A stretch of 64,000 bases of DNA from Lithodes maja (Eukaryota > Arthropoda > Malacostraca > Decapoda > Lithodidae): contig JBAKBP010006575.1 in assembly GCA_037953745.1 (NCBI GenBank), forward strand, positions 44,952-108,951, given 5' to 3'. How positions within the stretch are numbered: position 1 is the stretch's first letter; each line of letters starts with the position of its first letter. Below, in pieces: positions 21,587-31,885 of the stretch. The notes under the pieces were generated by a model. It worked only from the letters and a program-made list of their open reading frames with translations, ran no database searches and was not told where the DNA came from. The position numbers and the translations under genes were made by a program.

Positions 21587-24539
21587 TTATTCATTTACAA
21601 ACGCAGTCAGTCGCGGGTTTGATGCGAGATATTTGTCTAGGCGGAGTTTAAATGAATCAACAGTGCTGCAGTCTATAACATCTCGGGGAAGCCCATTCCA
21701 CAAGTTGACAACTCGATTGAAGAAGAAATTCATAGATTCGTGTGAGTTAAAAGATTTAACAATAATTTTGCAACCGTTTCCCAGCGTGTAATTAGATTGG
21801 TCGATAGTGAAGTACTTACTACAGTTCATATTGTCGATGCCTTTGATGATTTTGAACACTTGAATTAAGTCACCTCTTAATCTGCGCTGGGTTAAAGGAA
21901 ATAGATTTAATTCTCTAAGACACTCTTCGTATGGTTTGTTCTTTAGGCTAGGTATCATTTTGGTAACTCTACGTTGAACTCGTTCTAGCTTGTTTATGTC
22001 TTTTTGGTAATAAGGGCACCAGCATTGAACGCAGTATTCCAGAAGAGGGCGGACTAAGGAATTGTAAAGGGTTAGGATAACGTCTTTGGATTTATGCTCA
22101 AATTACCTGCCTATAAAGCCAATTATTTTGTTTGCCTTCTTAACAACTTCTGAACATTGTTGACTCGGTTTTAGGTTACTCGATATTGTTACTCCCAGAT
22201 CGGTTTCTCTGTTTACATTCTTAAGCTGAGTGCCATTCATCGAATAGTTTGCTTTCTCATTTAGGTATCCGATATGTAGTACTTTACATTTATCCGCATT
22301 GAAACTCATTTGCCAAATTTGAGCCCAATGTGACAATTTATCTAGATTGTGTTGCATATCGTCAACTTGATCTTTTGAGAGTACGCTATTTGCAATTTTT
22401 GTATCGTCAGCAAATTTTGAGATTGTACAGGTGAGACCCTCATCTATGTCGTTGATGTAAATTAGAAAGTGAATTGGTCCTAGTACCGATCCCTGGGGTA
22501 CCCCGCTACTTACATTGGTCCATTTAGATGCCTTACCGTTTATGACTACTCTTTGCTTTCTGTCGTTGAGCCAATTTTCTATCCATTTCAACACACCGTC
22601 TTGTATTCCATGCGCTTTTAGTTTTAGCAGTAAACGTTTGTGGGGAACTTTGTCAAAGGCCTTTTGAAAATCAAGGTATATAATATCTACAGCTTTACTC
22701 TCATCGTAGAGGTTGAGGATATCGTGGAAGATGTCTAAGAGGTTTGTTAAACAGGAACGTTTTTTACGAAAGCCGTGTTGAGTATCTTTAAGTATGTTAT
22801 TTTCCTCCAAGTGATTTACGAGTCTGTCTCTTATGACCGTTTCTAGCATTTTACATACAACTGAGGTTAAGCTAATTGGACGATAGTTACTGGGTAGGGA
22901 TTTGCTGCCTTTTTTGAATATCGGTGTTACGTTGGCTATCTTCCACTGATCAGGCATAGTTCCAGACTGAAAGGATTTATTGAATAGTAATGTCAGTGGT
23001 TTGGAGAGCTCATCCTTAGCTTCCTTTAGAACTCTAAGCGAGATTGTATCAGGTCCAGGCGTTTTATTTACCTTGAGTTTATCTAAACAATTCAATACTT
23101 CTCTCTCTGTAACGGTGATATTGCTTAGAACATCTGAATTATCAATCTGAATCGGCGATGGTGTAGGGATATCACTGAGGTCTTCTGTTGTAAAAACTGA
23201 TGCAAAGAAGGTATTGAGGGCATTACTCATTTGTACTTCGTCTTTGGTGTATTCTCCATTTTCATCGACTAACGGTCCAACAGTTGAAGTAACTACTTTT
23301 TTCTTTCTGATATAACTATAGAATTCTTTCGGGTTTGTTTTACTTTGATTCGCAATATGTAACTCTAGGGTCTTTTTACTTTGCTTAATTAACTTTTTGG
23401 CTTTGCGTCGTAGCTCTACAAATTTCACCCGTTCTTCGTCATTTTGTGAGGATTTTAATCTATCATTAGCAAATTTTTTAGCAAGCAGGCAGTTTGAAAT
23501 ATCTTTATTCCACCATTTGGGCTTATTATTATGGCCTGGACGCCGTATTTTCGATGGTATGCAGTCTTGCACTGCTTTTAGGTAAGTGGTTTCGAATAAC
23601 TTCCAAGATGTATTTATGTCGTTATTGTTAATTAAAAAGCTCCAGTCAGTTTCTTTAAACATAGCTCTAAGTTTATGAAAGTTTGCTTTCTTGAAATTAG
23701 GGACTTTTTCGATGCTACTATTTGGTTCGTTACTAGTAAAGTTTAAAGTGAAAGTTATCGTACGATGGTCGCTGTTACTGAATTCATCACCAACATTCAA
23801 ATTCTCTATTAATTCTTCTTTTGTTGCAAGTACAATGTCAAGAACGTTATTACCACGGGTCGGTGTTCGAACAAATTGATAAAGCGAACTCTCTTGCAAG
23901 TTCGTATACAAGTCATGTCCGGAGTGTGAAGTAAGAGTATCGCCCCACTTGGTCACAGGTAAATTAAAGTCGCCAATAAATACGGTATCTTGTGAGTTAC
24001 TTACATCTGCCATTTTTTTCATAAATTTCTCGGTCAGTTTGCACTGATTGAGCTGGAGGTCTGTATATTAATGCAAGTATTATTTTTGTACCTTTATTAT
24101 TCTTTATTAGCACAAAAGATGTGTCGACGTTCACAATTTGAGGTTTTGACAAGAGAGTCGGGTTAAGACTTTCTTTGATATAAAATAAAACGCCACCTCC
24201 ATTTTTATTTATTCGGCTTTTCTCAAACATTACATAACAGGGAAGTGAATACTCTGCTAAAAAGTCTCTATCTACTGTATTGAGCCAAGATTCTGTTATA
24301 CCAATCACATCATAATTTTCAGTAAACACTAGTTCCTCTAAATCTGAAAATTTATTGCGTATGCTACGAGCGTTTGCATAGAAAACCTTTAAAGTTGCGG
24401 TTTTAGAACTCACAGAACGTTCTTTAATCAAATTTTTGGTTCTGGTCGGATCTACATTTACATTCATGACTGACATCGGTCCTCGGTCGTTATCCCTGGC
24501 GGTTTTGAATTTGGGTCGTGTTGGTGGAGCTTTATCCAA
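21587..24539 (-). pseudogene. CR1-like ORF2 (endonuclease, RT), two lesions
   Basis: The full-length ORF2 begins near 24539 in a different frame overlapping the end of ORF1. The endonuclease starts with FYANARSIRNKFSDLEEL and continues through GDFNLPVTKWGD. RT has the same blocks as copy 1, with FADD near 22405. A one-base insertion in an A run near 24010 shifts the frame, and a TCA-to-TAA change makes a stop at 22103-22105. Both are recent-looking single events. The frameshift could also be a homopolymer sequencing error. Confidence 0.85.
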
Positions 24540-25603
24540 ATTCGCGGTTCTTGACAGATTAGCATATAATTCCTTCGCAGGTTGCCGCCCTCGCTGTCTT
24601 CGGTCCTCCTTCCTGGTTGTCCTGTGCTGAGTCGATTTCTTCTCCGAAAATCCTTCACCGCATCGTTGAGAAGACGCCCAAAACGTGCTGCTCCCACCTG
24701 GTTCAGATGAACTCCATCGTCCGAAAACAAATAGTCATCGTAGTAGAAATTGTCCCAGGTGTCGACGAATCCTACGTTTTCCTTCCTGCAGAGGTTTGCT
24801 AGACAACGATTTGTGCTGGTGGCTATGTTGTAAAATCGGCTCTCTACACCAAGACGGGGGATGATTCCTGAGACGATGATCCTTGATGACTTCTCCTTAA
24901 ATGACTTGATCAGCTGCTGGTACTTTAAAAGCAAATCTTCCGACCGGGTTCGCTGTACATCGTTGGATCCAACGTGGATGACGTACATTGTATTAGCAGG
25001 GGCCAGCTTAGATACTTCGTCAACTGCAGCAACTACGTCGTCCATACCACCACCAGGGATACAAAAACGCTTCCTGGTCTTAGGTGCTCTGGCGCAAAAC
25101 TCTGTGAGCTGACCACGTATCATCGAGTCTCCCACGAGCCGGACTTCTTCTATTTCCGCTTCGTCATCTGAGTCTGCGAGTATCTGGAAGCGGTTTTGAC
25201 ACTCGGTAATCGGTATGGATTTCCTGGTCTTGGGGCAAACGTTGTTTCTCACGACACGGAAGTTGTCTTGAGGGGGAAGAGAGTTACTATTTCTTTCTTG
25301 AGTATCGGAACCATCAGATGAAATGGCTACTGCAGGCGTTGAATTGTTGGCAGTTGACGTTGGGGCGTTGGTGGCTGCTGGAGTTGCGGTGACAATTGAA
25401 GTTTGTGGTACTCCAACGTTGAGTGTTACAAACTCTTGGAGTGATTCCAGCTTCATGGTGAGGACGTTGATCTTGTTGTAGGCTTCATCTAATTTCACTG
25501 TCAAGTTCTCTCGGTGCTGGCAGAGACGGCAGACTTGAAGATCGACAGTAACAAACATGGACTCACCAAACTTACCGGCGCAGTTCGTACAAGTGCGAGG
25601 CAT
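24464..25603 (-). CDS. CR1-like ORF1: zinc motif, coiled coil and SGNH esterase
   Basis: This is 379 codons and intact. The N-terminus has a CxxC...CxxC pattern (CTNCAGKF and CRLCQH), followed by a heptad-like helix near residues 30-60 and a low-complexity linker. From about residue 155 comes an SGNH hydrolase with LVGDSMIRG (catalytic Ser), a block-II Gly in GGGMDD, HVGSND (Asn) and DDGVHLN (Asp and His). Esterase-type ORF1 proteins are known in CR1 LINEs and are thought to help with RNA or membrane interaction. ORF1 overlaps the start of ORF2 by about 75 bp in another frame. Confidence 0.85.
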   Translation of the reverse strand: MPRTCTNCAGKFGESMFVTVDLQVCRLCQHRENLTVKLDEAYNKINVLTMKLESLQEFVTLNVGVPQTSIVTATPAATNAPTSTANNSTPAVAISSDGSDTQERNSNSLPPQDNFRVVRNNVCPKTRKSIPITECQNRFQILADSDDEAEIEEVRLVGDSMIRGQLTEFCARAPKTRKRFCIPGGGMDDVVAAVDEVSKLAPANTMYVIHVGSNDVQRTRSEDLLLKYQQLIKSFKEKSSRIIVSGIIPRLGVESRFYNIATSTNRCLANLCRKENVGFVDTWDNFYYDDYLFSDDGVHLNQVGAARFGRLLNDAVKDFRRRNRLSTGQPGRRTEDSEGGNLRRNYMLICQEPRIWIKLHQHDPNSKPPGITTEDRCQS

Positions 25604-25619
25604 GGTAACAGTCAGTTTC

Positions 25620-25690
25620 TTCAGATCACTTCACTCACTTGAAAACACTTAACTCACTTTAAAACACTTCACTCACTTTAGAAACACTTC
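25620..25690 (-). repeat. 19-bp tandem repeat in CR1 5' region
   Basis: CACTTCACTCACTTTAAAA recurs about 3.3 times with single-base changes, just upstream of ORF1 in the element's own direction. Confidence 0.8.
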
Positions 25691-25930
25691 AACCGAAAAC
25701 AAATATGTTGAATTACACAACAATAGGTTATCAGGGGTGATAGCCTAACCGAAACCAAAAATTTGAGATACGCAGAATTAGGCTTCCAGGGGCGATAGCC
25801 TAACCAAAAGTTTAAATTTTTTTTAAATACGCACCAATAGGCTACCAGCGTTGAATAGCCTAACCGAAAATAATAAAATTGAAATACGCAGAAATAGGCT
25901 ACCAGGTGTGAGAACCTAACCTTAAACAAA
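25689..25930 (-). repeat. Four 55-60 bp repeats in CR1 5' region
   Basis: Units share an AATAGGCTACCAG core and a TAGCCTAACC core, with the latter at about 25742, 25797, 25857 and 25913. Repeats upstream of ORF1 are a common promoter layout in LINEs. Promoter function is inferred. The rest of the 5' region to 26446 shows a short TA run and nothing else recognisable. Confidence 0.7.
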
Positions 25931-26446
25931 TATATATATATATATATATATAACAGAATATGTAACTAAATATACAATTCACCAAATAGAGATTATATAA
26001 AAATAAAGTGTGACTGCACACAAGGGGTTAATATACTGTATCAACAGATGGCCCTGGTGTCACTGTAGCCTAGTAAAGCAGTAGCCTACTCTTTTTAGAT
26101 AAAACAAAAATAATGTATCAGTCAAAGGTTACTAAAAGATCGTGCAAGCAACAACTAAAATTACAGATATACAGTATATAGCTACAGTAGGATACTAAAT
26201 ACAATATCTACTAGAGTTAATAAGAACAACAGATTGGCTGGCTATAGGCTAGGCTAGGTTTGGATTAGGTTAAACGCTTGGCAGGTTGGGTTAGGCTAGG
26301 TTAGTTTGTACAAATACCACCCTTAGCTTAAAGTAAAATCACTCTGAGGAGAAAAAGTCAAGAATATATCTAGGGGGAAAAGATAAATGAATGCACTTAA
26401 ATTTACTACAAAATTGGATGGAATTTAATATGTATAATCCCCAAAA

Positions 26447-26466
26447 AGCCTGCACTTCCGACAGTA
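26447..26466. repeat. 20-bp target duplication of CR1 copy 2, right
   Basis: It is an exact repeat of 21349-21368. The piggyBac transposase reading resumes in it. Confidence 0.9.
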
Positions 26467-27435
26467 TATCCCATCCAAGAGACACCGCTTTGGCATCAAG
26501 CTCTTCGTCCACTGCGACTGCAAGACGGGGTATGTGCTGGACTTTGTGGTCTACAGCGGCATGGCTGGAGAAATTGTGACCGACCCCCTCATTGGTTTTG
26601 GCGGCGCTGTAGTGAAGAAGATGATGGAGAGGCACTTCAATCAAAACCACATCCTCTACACAGATAATTATTACACGTCGCCTATCCTGACCAAGTACCT
26701 CCATGACAGCAAGACCGGAACTGTCGGCACAGTCAAGGCCAAGAGGAAGGGCATGCCAGGCTACCCAACAAAGACCAAGAAGACGGACATCTTCCACAAG
26801 AAGAGTGGCCCATCCACTCCATCCACTGGCATGACCAGCGGAAGGTCAACCTCCTCACCACATGCCACAAGGCCGAGATGGTCGCCACAGGGAAGGTGGA
26901 CCGAAGAACCAAGAACCCCGTCCAGAAACCAGCTGCTGTCCTTGATTAAAACCTCAACATGCGCCTCGTTGACAAGTCCGACATGCAGATGGGCTTCATC
27001 GACTGCCTGCGAACATCTTGCCGGTGGTACAAGGAGTTTATCCTGCATACGGTAGATATGTCGGTCCTCAATGCCTACAACATCTACCGTCTGAGGACTC
27101 TAGGAGCCAAGAAGTACAAGTCCCTGTGGAAGTTCCCCAAGCAGGTGATACTTGAGCTCCTGGCTAAGCATGCGGAACCTGAGACACCGCTACAAGGACC
27201 AGGCCAGCTGGACAGAACGGGGTGTGCCGACTTCTTCAGGAGGCACCAGCTCCACTCCCTTCCTTTCAAAGCACCAGGTAGTACAGTTAGGAGTCAGAAG
27301 AGGTGCCATGTGTGCAGCCACACAACTCGCAGACCCCGCAAAGTGAGCAAAACCACATGGGAATGCCTCGAGTGTGAAGTGGCACTGTGTGCTGGACGGT
27401 GCTTCAATGACTTTCACACTCTCCAACAATTTTGA
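26467..27435 (+). pseudogene. piggyBac transposase, C-terminal part
   Basis: It resumes at IPSKRHRFGIKLF. It holds the second catalytic Asp in ILYTDNYYTSP and, after a frameshift near 26805 and a stop at 26947-26949 (TAA in LD-stop-NLNM), the third Asp region VDKSDMQMGF with a WYKEFILH motif. The end is a Cys-rich ring-like domain (CHVCSH, CLECEVALC), as is typical of piggyBac C-termini. It stops at 27433-27435. Confidence 0.85.
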
Positions 27436-27450
27436 AGTGCCCGTGACAAT

Positions 27451-27860
27451 AACAGTGAAAGTGACACTATCAATTATCATAGTCCAGTGAAAGTGACACT
27501 ATAATAATAATAAAACTAAGTATAAGTGAAAGAGACACACATAAGTAGTAATAAGTGCCTTCATAACAATATGAACAAGTGAAAGTGACACTATATATAT
27601 TATTAGCTTACTTAACAATACATAAAAGTGAAAATGACACTATCAATTATCATAGTCTAGTGAAAGTGACACTATAAAAATAATAAAACTAAGTATAAGT
27701 GAAAGAGACACACATAAGTAATAATAAGTGCCTTCGTAACAATATGAACAAGTGAAAGTGACACTATATATATTATTAGCTTACCTAACAATACATAAAA
27801 GTGAAAATGACACCATCAACTATCAAAGTCCAGTGAAAGTGACACTATAATCATAATAAT
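27451..27860. repeat. 174-bp tandem repeat in piggyBac 3' part
   Basis: The anchor AGTGAAAGTGACACTAT after ATAGTCCAG recurs at about 27479, 27653 and 27826, a period of 173-174 bp. Shorter GTGAAAGTGACAC-like motifs recur inside each unit. Subterminal repeats can be transposase binding sites, but this is inference. Confidence 0.8.
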
Positions 27861-28308
27861 AATAATAAAACTAAGTAATAAGTGACAGAGACACAAATAA
27901 CTTCATGAAAATAACTTTATTGAGTGAAAATAACATAATACCTATAATAAATGGCATAATAAACAATAAAACACTATCAAATCGCTTCCCGGCATAATTG
28001 CGGGTGGAGCGACGAGTGCAACTGGGCGTCATAGCCGGGGCCGCGGTTGAGTGTTCGGACGCGCCAAGGTAAATACGCGGCAAAAGTTACCTCCACTTCC
28101 ATCACTATCACTCCGGAACCAGTTGAACTAGAGAGCTCTACTCAACGTTATTCTACGCGGCAAGGTAAGGCGCACATTTCTATATATTTTTTCATTAATG
28201 TAGGTAATATATTAAGTGAGATTAGCCTTAGTTTACTTTTGTTGATTTTCAGCCAGGACGCCCGGATACGACCTCCGTCATTTAGAAAGGCAGCCCGGGC
28301 CACGAGGG
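27861..28308. other. piggyBac 3' noncoding end and terminal repeat
   Basis: There is no gene here. It ends in CAGCCCGGGCCACGAGGG before TTAA. Confidence 0.7.
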
Positions 28309-28614
28309 TTAAAGTAGGAGGTGTGGTGTTTCTCCGTCATGCAGGGGGATGGAGTTAGGGGAGGACGGGGTGTGTGAGAGGCCAACCATGTAGGTAGGGG
28401 AAGAGGGGGGGAGGCGGGAAGAGGCGGTGGCTTCACAGTCTGAGAGTGATCGTATAGTGTCAGAAGTTGGTAGTGGATTAGTTATGTCCACTTCGTTTTC
28501 ACTGTGTGTTGGGTGATTAGTTTGAGTTAAATGTTCATCAGGGGAAGGGTTATTATCGCCTATAGTTCGACTTCTGGTAGTTACTGTAGCAATTAATTTA
28601 GGCTTGGTAAACAT
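28309..28614 (-). pseudogene. gag N-terminus of the element split by piggyBac
   Basis: About 100 codons, Pro/Ser/Thr-rich, start at 28614 with MFTKPKLIATV. The frame ends at the TTAA junction with the piggyBac. It is placed with the minus-strand gag at 18053-19480 by position and composition. No domain is recognised. Confidence 0.45.
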
Positions 28615-28793
28615 TATTACTTTGGACGGTTCTACTCATATGATCAAACAATTTTTGGCAGTTGGTGATGTAGGGACGTGTAGACTGGGAAGTTAATTGT
28701 AGACAGGAAAGTAGACTGTTGACAGGAAGTAGATCAGCTGATGAGTGAAGCGTCGTACGTCAGGCAGCCAGGGGCGATGTGGTGTGGTGGGAT

Positions 28794-28860
28794 TGCAACT
28801 ACCGGGAATCAAACTCGGGACCCACAAACAGGACGCCAGTGCTCTACCACTGTACCATTA
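28794..28860 (-). pseudogene. tRNA-like sequence, left arm of inverted pair
   Basis: The minus strand shows box A TGGTACAGTGG and box B GAGTTTGATTCC. It is the inverted copy of 28906-28972. Acceptor pairing is poor, so it is a tRNA-derived repeat. Confidence 0.6.
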
Positions 28861-28905
28861 ACAAGGTATATGTACGAAGAGTGTGTGCTAAACCTTTAAC
28901 CTTCT

Positions 28906-28972
28906 TGATGGTACAGTGGTAGAGCACTGTCGTCCTGTTTGTGGGTCCCGAGTTTGATTCCCGGTAGTTGCA
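28906..28972 (+). pseudogene. tRNA-like sequence, right arm of inverted pair
   Basis: Box A and box B match the left arm; the copies differ by about one base in the central part. With a spacer of about 45 bp, the pair could fold into a long hairpin. Confidence 0.6.
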
Positions 28973-29051
28973 ACCATTCATTATTTATTAACCCTACACA
29001 TTACATTGTGTGTAAGTGGTTAGATGTTAAGGACATTTGTAGATTATAATG

Positions 29052-29052
<1 letters not shown>

Positions 29053-29103
<51 letters not shown>

Positions 29104-29119
29104 TGTATATATATATATA
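29053..29119. repeat. TA dinucleotide microsatellite
   Basis: Near-perfect TA run with a CTG interruption at about 29102. Confidence 0.95.
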
Positions 29120-29296
29120 ATTATATATATTCACATATCAATATCAGGGTTGAGTTCCATGTTCGATACCCAATATCTGCAAAGAATAATAATTGTACTT
29201 AGACCTACTTTTTTATGTCCTAATAATAAAGTGAATGTCAAGTTGGGATGTCAACATCTGATGTACTTAGTTCGAACTATGAAGCAGGTCAGTAAG

Positions 29297-29298
<2 letters not shown>

Positions 29299-29371
<73 letters not shown>

Positions 29372-29385
29372 GGGGGGGGGGGGGA
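29299..29385. repeat. GA dinucleotide microsatellite with poly(G) end
   Basis: More than 30 GA units end in a G run at 29369-29384. The Arg-Glu and Ser-Leu ORFs across it are artefacts of the repeat. Confidence 0.95.
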
Positions 29386-29665
29386 ATTGATGAACGCCGA
29401 AAACGAGAATAACTTTTGAAATATTGTTTTGTAACTTGGCATGCAGATAGATAAGACTCACTTAATGCCCTGTGTCACATCAGAACTAAAACGGCATGCC
29501 CAACCTTGAGTAATCTATGGTTGGCTGTGGTTGAACTCCATTTTGAATTATCAACATATTTATTGAGATTGTCTTGAATGTTGGCATACGTATATACATA
29601 CAGTATATGACTAATACATAAGAACAGTTATTTGTATTTCCTACCCTGCAGAGAAGGGTTATTAA

Positions 29666-30299
29666 CCCGGCAGCTACGGGGCGACTCTTAAGAGGTTTTA
29701 CTGGGAGACTGCGGGGAGACTCTTTAGATCCTAGGCCTAAACAAAACAAAATTATAACACCCCAGTGGCACTTAATAAAAAAAAAAAAATGGTGTTTAGG
29801 TGAGATAATTCACCTTAATACCTCCAATCATGCCTTCACATGTGTTAAAGTTCCCTCCTTCCCCCTTTCCCCCCCCCCCCCTTCAATTATCACCTATTTT
29901 CCCTGTTATTCCCTTATTCATTGGTATATTTTCGTGCTAACATCTGCAAGCTGGTTCCATGGTGTTGTCATGTGACTAGCAAGTGTGTTGCGATAGGAAG
30001 AGTGTGAGTGAGTAAGTCAGTAAGGCTTCAGCCCTCGAGAGGAGAGGGTGTACGGCCGGCTGGCTCACCTTTGATGAATGAACCGATCAATAATCATTCT
30101 CGATTTTGACCATCCAAACACTATTCCCACTTGTTTCATTGTTGTTACATGTTACTATCTGCATATTAAACTTAAAATAGGCACATATGGATAAGTATTA
30201 ATTTTATTTATGGTAAATTAACAATTTTAGTGAGGAATTAATCAGAATACCTGCACACAGGGGTATGGTCTATACTTCAGTGGCTGCGCATTTAAGAGG
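29666..30299. mobile_element. TTAA-flanked MITE, family M1, copy 2
   Basis: It is the inverted relative of 9351-9978, with TTAA at 29662-29665 and 30300-30303. Shared blocks include TATTTTCGTGCTAACAT and GACCATCCAAACAC. The poly-C tract near 29870 corresponds to the GA-rich part of copy 1. It has no coding capacity. Confidence 0.6.
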
Positions 30300-30590
30300 T
30301 TAAGGAGGGATGGGCCGGTTTTCTGCCTCCCTTTTCCCTCGTGTTTAGCTCCATTAGTTTTCAGATTATAAGACATCGACCCATTAGTTTGGCGATTTTA
30401 AGACTTTTGTACAATTTCTTTAAGACTTTTCGTGTCATTTAGGTGTCGAATTTTTCCTGGCGAGCGATAGCGATCCTGTATTATATGAGGAACCGACCTT
30501 CGGCCGGGACTTTATGCTATCGAAAAATTTACACATTTATTTTGGAGGAGGGTCTTGGCCGGGATGTAGGTCTAGGGAGGAAAAAAACAA
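30300..30590 (+). repeat. Interspersed repeat family R, copy 1
   Basis: It begins TTAAGGAGGGATGGG. It shares with the other R copies TTTAGGTGTCGA, CCTGGCGAGCGATAGCG, CTTCGGCCGGGAC and a GGTCTAGGGAGGAAA end. It is unclassified and noncoding. The start shares the TTAA of MITE M1 copy 2. Confidence 0.6.
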
Positions 30591-30803
30591 ATTATACATA
30601 TACACAAATTACCAAATAAATACGCCCATATCCCCTTAAACAAGTTTGATTGGTACCCTTATTAATTGAGATAAGGAGATGCCATAGAAAAATAACCACA
30701 TGAAGTACTCCTATTGTATATATATTTCCTTGGATAAACAACACTGCATACCTAACCCTGCAAAAGTGGGGCACAACATTTTGTTTTAATTGTCACGATA
30801 GCT
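30591..30803. other. Nothing recognised
   Basis: AT-rich spacer before a minisatellite. Confidence 0.5.
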
Positions 30804-31049
30804 GAAATTTAGCATTCATACACGCATGACCAATAGAAGGCATTGAAATTTAGCATTCATACACGCATGACTAATAGAAGGCATTGAAATTTAGCATTCA
30901 TACACGCATGACTAATAGAAGGCATTGAAATTTAGCATTCATACACGCATGACTAATAGAAGGCATTGAAATTTAGCATTCATACACGCATGACTAATAG
31001 AAGGCATTGAAATTTAGCATTCATACACGCATGACTAATAGAAGGCATT
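30804..31049. repeat. 41-bp minisatellite, six copies
   Basis: Starts fall at 30804, 30845, 30886, 30927, 30968 and 31009. The units are identical except for one C/T change in the first, so the array is recent or homogenised. Confidence 0.95.
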
Positions 31050-31379
31050 CCATCTATCTTGTCCTGGTTTAAGTAACTTCATGCCCTCCAAAAGTGGAGG
31101 TCAATAGAGCATAGATTTGATGTTGTATTTGTTAAGACATAAAGTTAACATATGAAACCCATATCAAGATTACCCACAGAAATATGCCATATAATTTTAT
31201 TTTGTTGTACTGTAGCCGATGTTGTACTGTACTGTATGCAGTTTATATCTATTATTTGAAGATATCTACGATTCTCATGAAAATAAGTTTCTAGGTATTA
31301 GTTATAATCATAATTATTATGTTTTTTACACCAATCAACTTCACATCTAAACTCAATTAATGAAATCAACAAATACATG
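31050..31379. other. AT-rich DNA, nothing recognised
   Basis: No gene, RNA or repeat was identified. Confidence 0.5.
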
Positions 31380-31450
31380 TGGCACTCCGAGGACTCGAAC
31401 CTAAGATACTCACATCGAAATTCCCGCACTATGCATTACGCTATCTAGAC
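31380..31450 (-). pseudogene. tRNA-like sequence next to a TTAA MITE
   Basis: The minus strand has a box B GGTTCGAGTCC and a box A-like TAGCGTAATGC at tRNA spacing, ending GTGCCA. Stems are imperfect. It is a tRNA-derived pseudogene or SINE head. Confidence 0.5.
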
Positions 31451-31456
31451 AGTTAA

Positions 31457-31885
31457 CCCGTACAGCCCCAGCGACGCGTCTGATGCGTCGGCGATGTATG
31501 TAACGCACAGCCCCAGCGACGCGCCTGACGCATCACCCTAATTGCGCCGACCGTAACCTCAGGTGTAGCCACTCAAGAGGGCTCAGATTTGTATGGGAAC
31601 TGTGTACGTATCCCACGCAACCGTGCCGATGGTTGAAAACTCTCAAAGTCCACGTGCGTGCGCATGAGCGTGCAATAACCTGGCTTTTTGGAGTAATTGC
31701 CTTCAATTTTTTACTCTTGTAAAATACGTTTTCGGGGGCTCTGTAGGACAATTTTTTTAAGCTTTTTGATCGGTTTTTCGTGGTTTTTCCTTCATTCCTA
31801 ACCCATTTCTGGAATAAAACAATTTTTTGAAAACCGGCCGGGTTCTGGTGAACAAACTTTACAAAACTAGCCGGGGCTCCACGGG
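31457..31885. mobile_element. piggyBac-like MITE, family M2
   Basis: TTAA lies at 31453-31456 and 31886-31889. Inverted ends are CCCGTACAGCCCCAGC and CCCGTGGAGCCCCGGC, 13 of 16 matching, and similar in style to the ends of the piggyBac at 19485. The left end carries two copies of a CAGCCCCAGCGACGCG motif. The 144-codon minus ORF 31533-31967 crosses the right end and is not supported as a gene. Confidence 0.7.

Larger units (their letters stand above)
21369..26446 (-). mobile_element. CR1-like LINE, copy 2 (near complete)
   Basis: It is bounded by a perfect 20-bp target duplication and is 5.1 kb long. In its own direction it has a 5' untranslated region with tandem repeats (25620-26446), ORF1 (24464-25603), ORF2 (21587-24539), a 3' untranslated region and a short terminal tandem repeat ending at 21369. 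It is inserted antisense to the piggyBac transposase. ORF2 carries one frameshift and one nonsense codon. Confidence 0.9.
19485..28308 (+). mobile_element. piggyBac-like DNA transposon interrupted by a CR1 LINE
   Basis: The left end reads CCCTTCCAGCCCGGGCAGC, and the complement of the right end reads CCCTCGTGGCCCGGGCTGC. Both abut TTAA, the piggyBac target. Without the 5.1-kb LINE the element would be about 3.7 kb. It holds one transposase gene and, downstream, a tandem repeat array (27451-27860). The transposase has nonsense and frameshift mutations as well as the insertion, so it is dead. Confidence 0.88.
16936..28790 (-). mobile_element. Decayed gag-protease retroelement, split by piggyBac
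   Basis: The pieces are gag N-terminus (28309-28614), gag with zinc knuckles (18053-19480), a retropepsin-like domain (17149-18135) and a C-terminal tail (16936-17148), all on the minus strand. The piggyBac element 19485-28308 sits inside with TTAA at each side. No RT, RNase H or integrase is seen, so this is either a gag-only type element or one cut short. LTRs could not be defined. The outer limits given are approximate. Confidence 0.55.

Noticed and set aside
26246..26310. TTAGG-like repeats resembling arthropod telomere sequence
   Set aside because: The repeats are irregular (TAGGCTAGG mixed with TTAGG) and lie inside the CR1 5' region.
29024..29461. ORFs of Ile-Tyr, Arg-Glu and Ser-Leu repeats
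   Set aside because: They are translations of TA and GA microsatellites in several frames.
30804..31049. CRISPR array
   Set aside because: The 41-bp units are contiguous, without unique spacers; it is a minisatellite.
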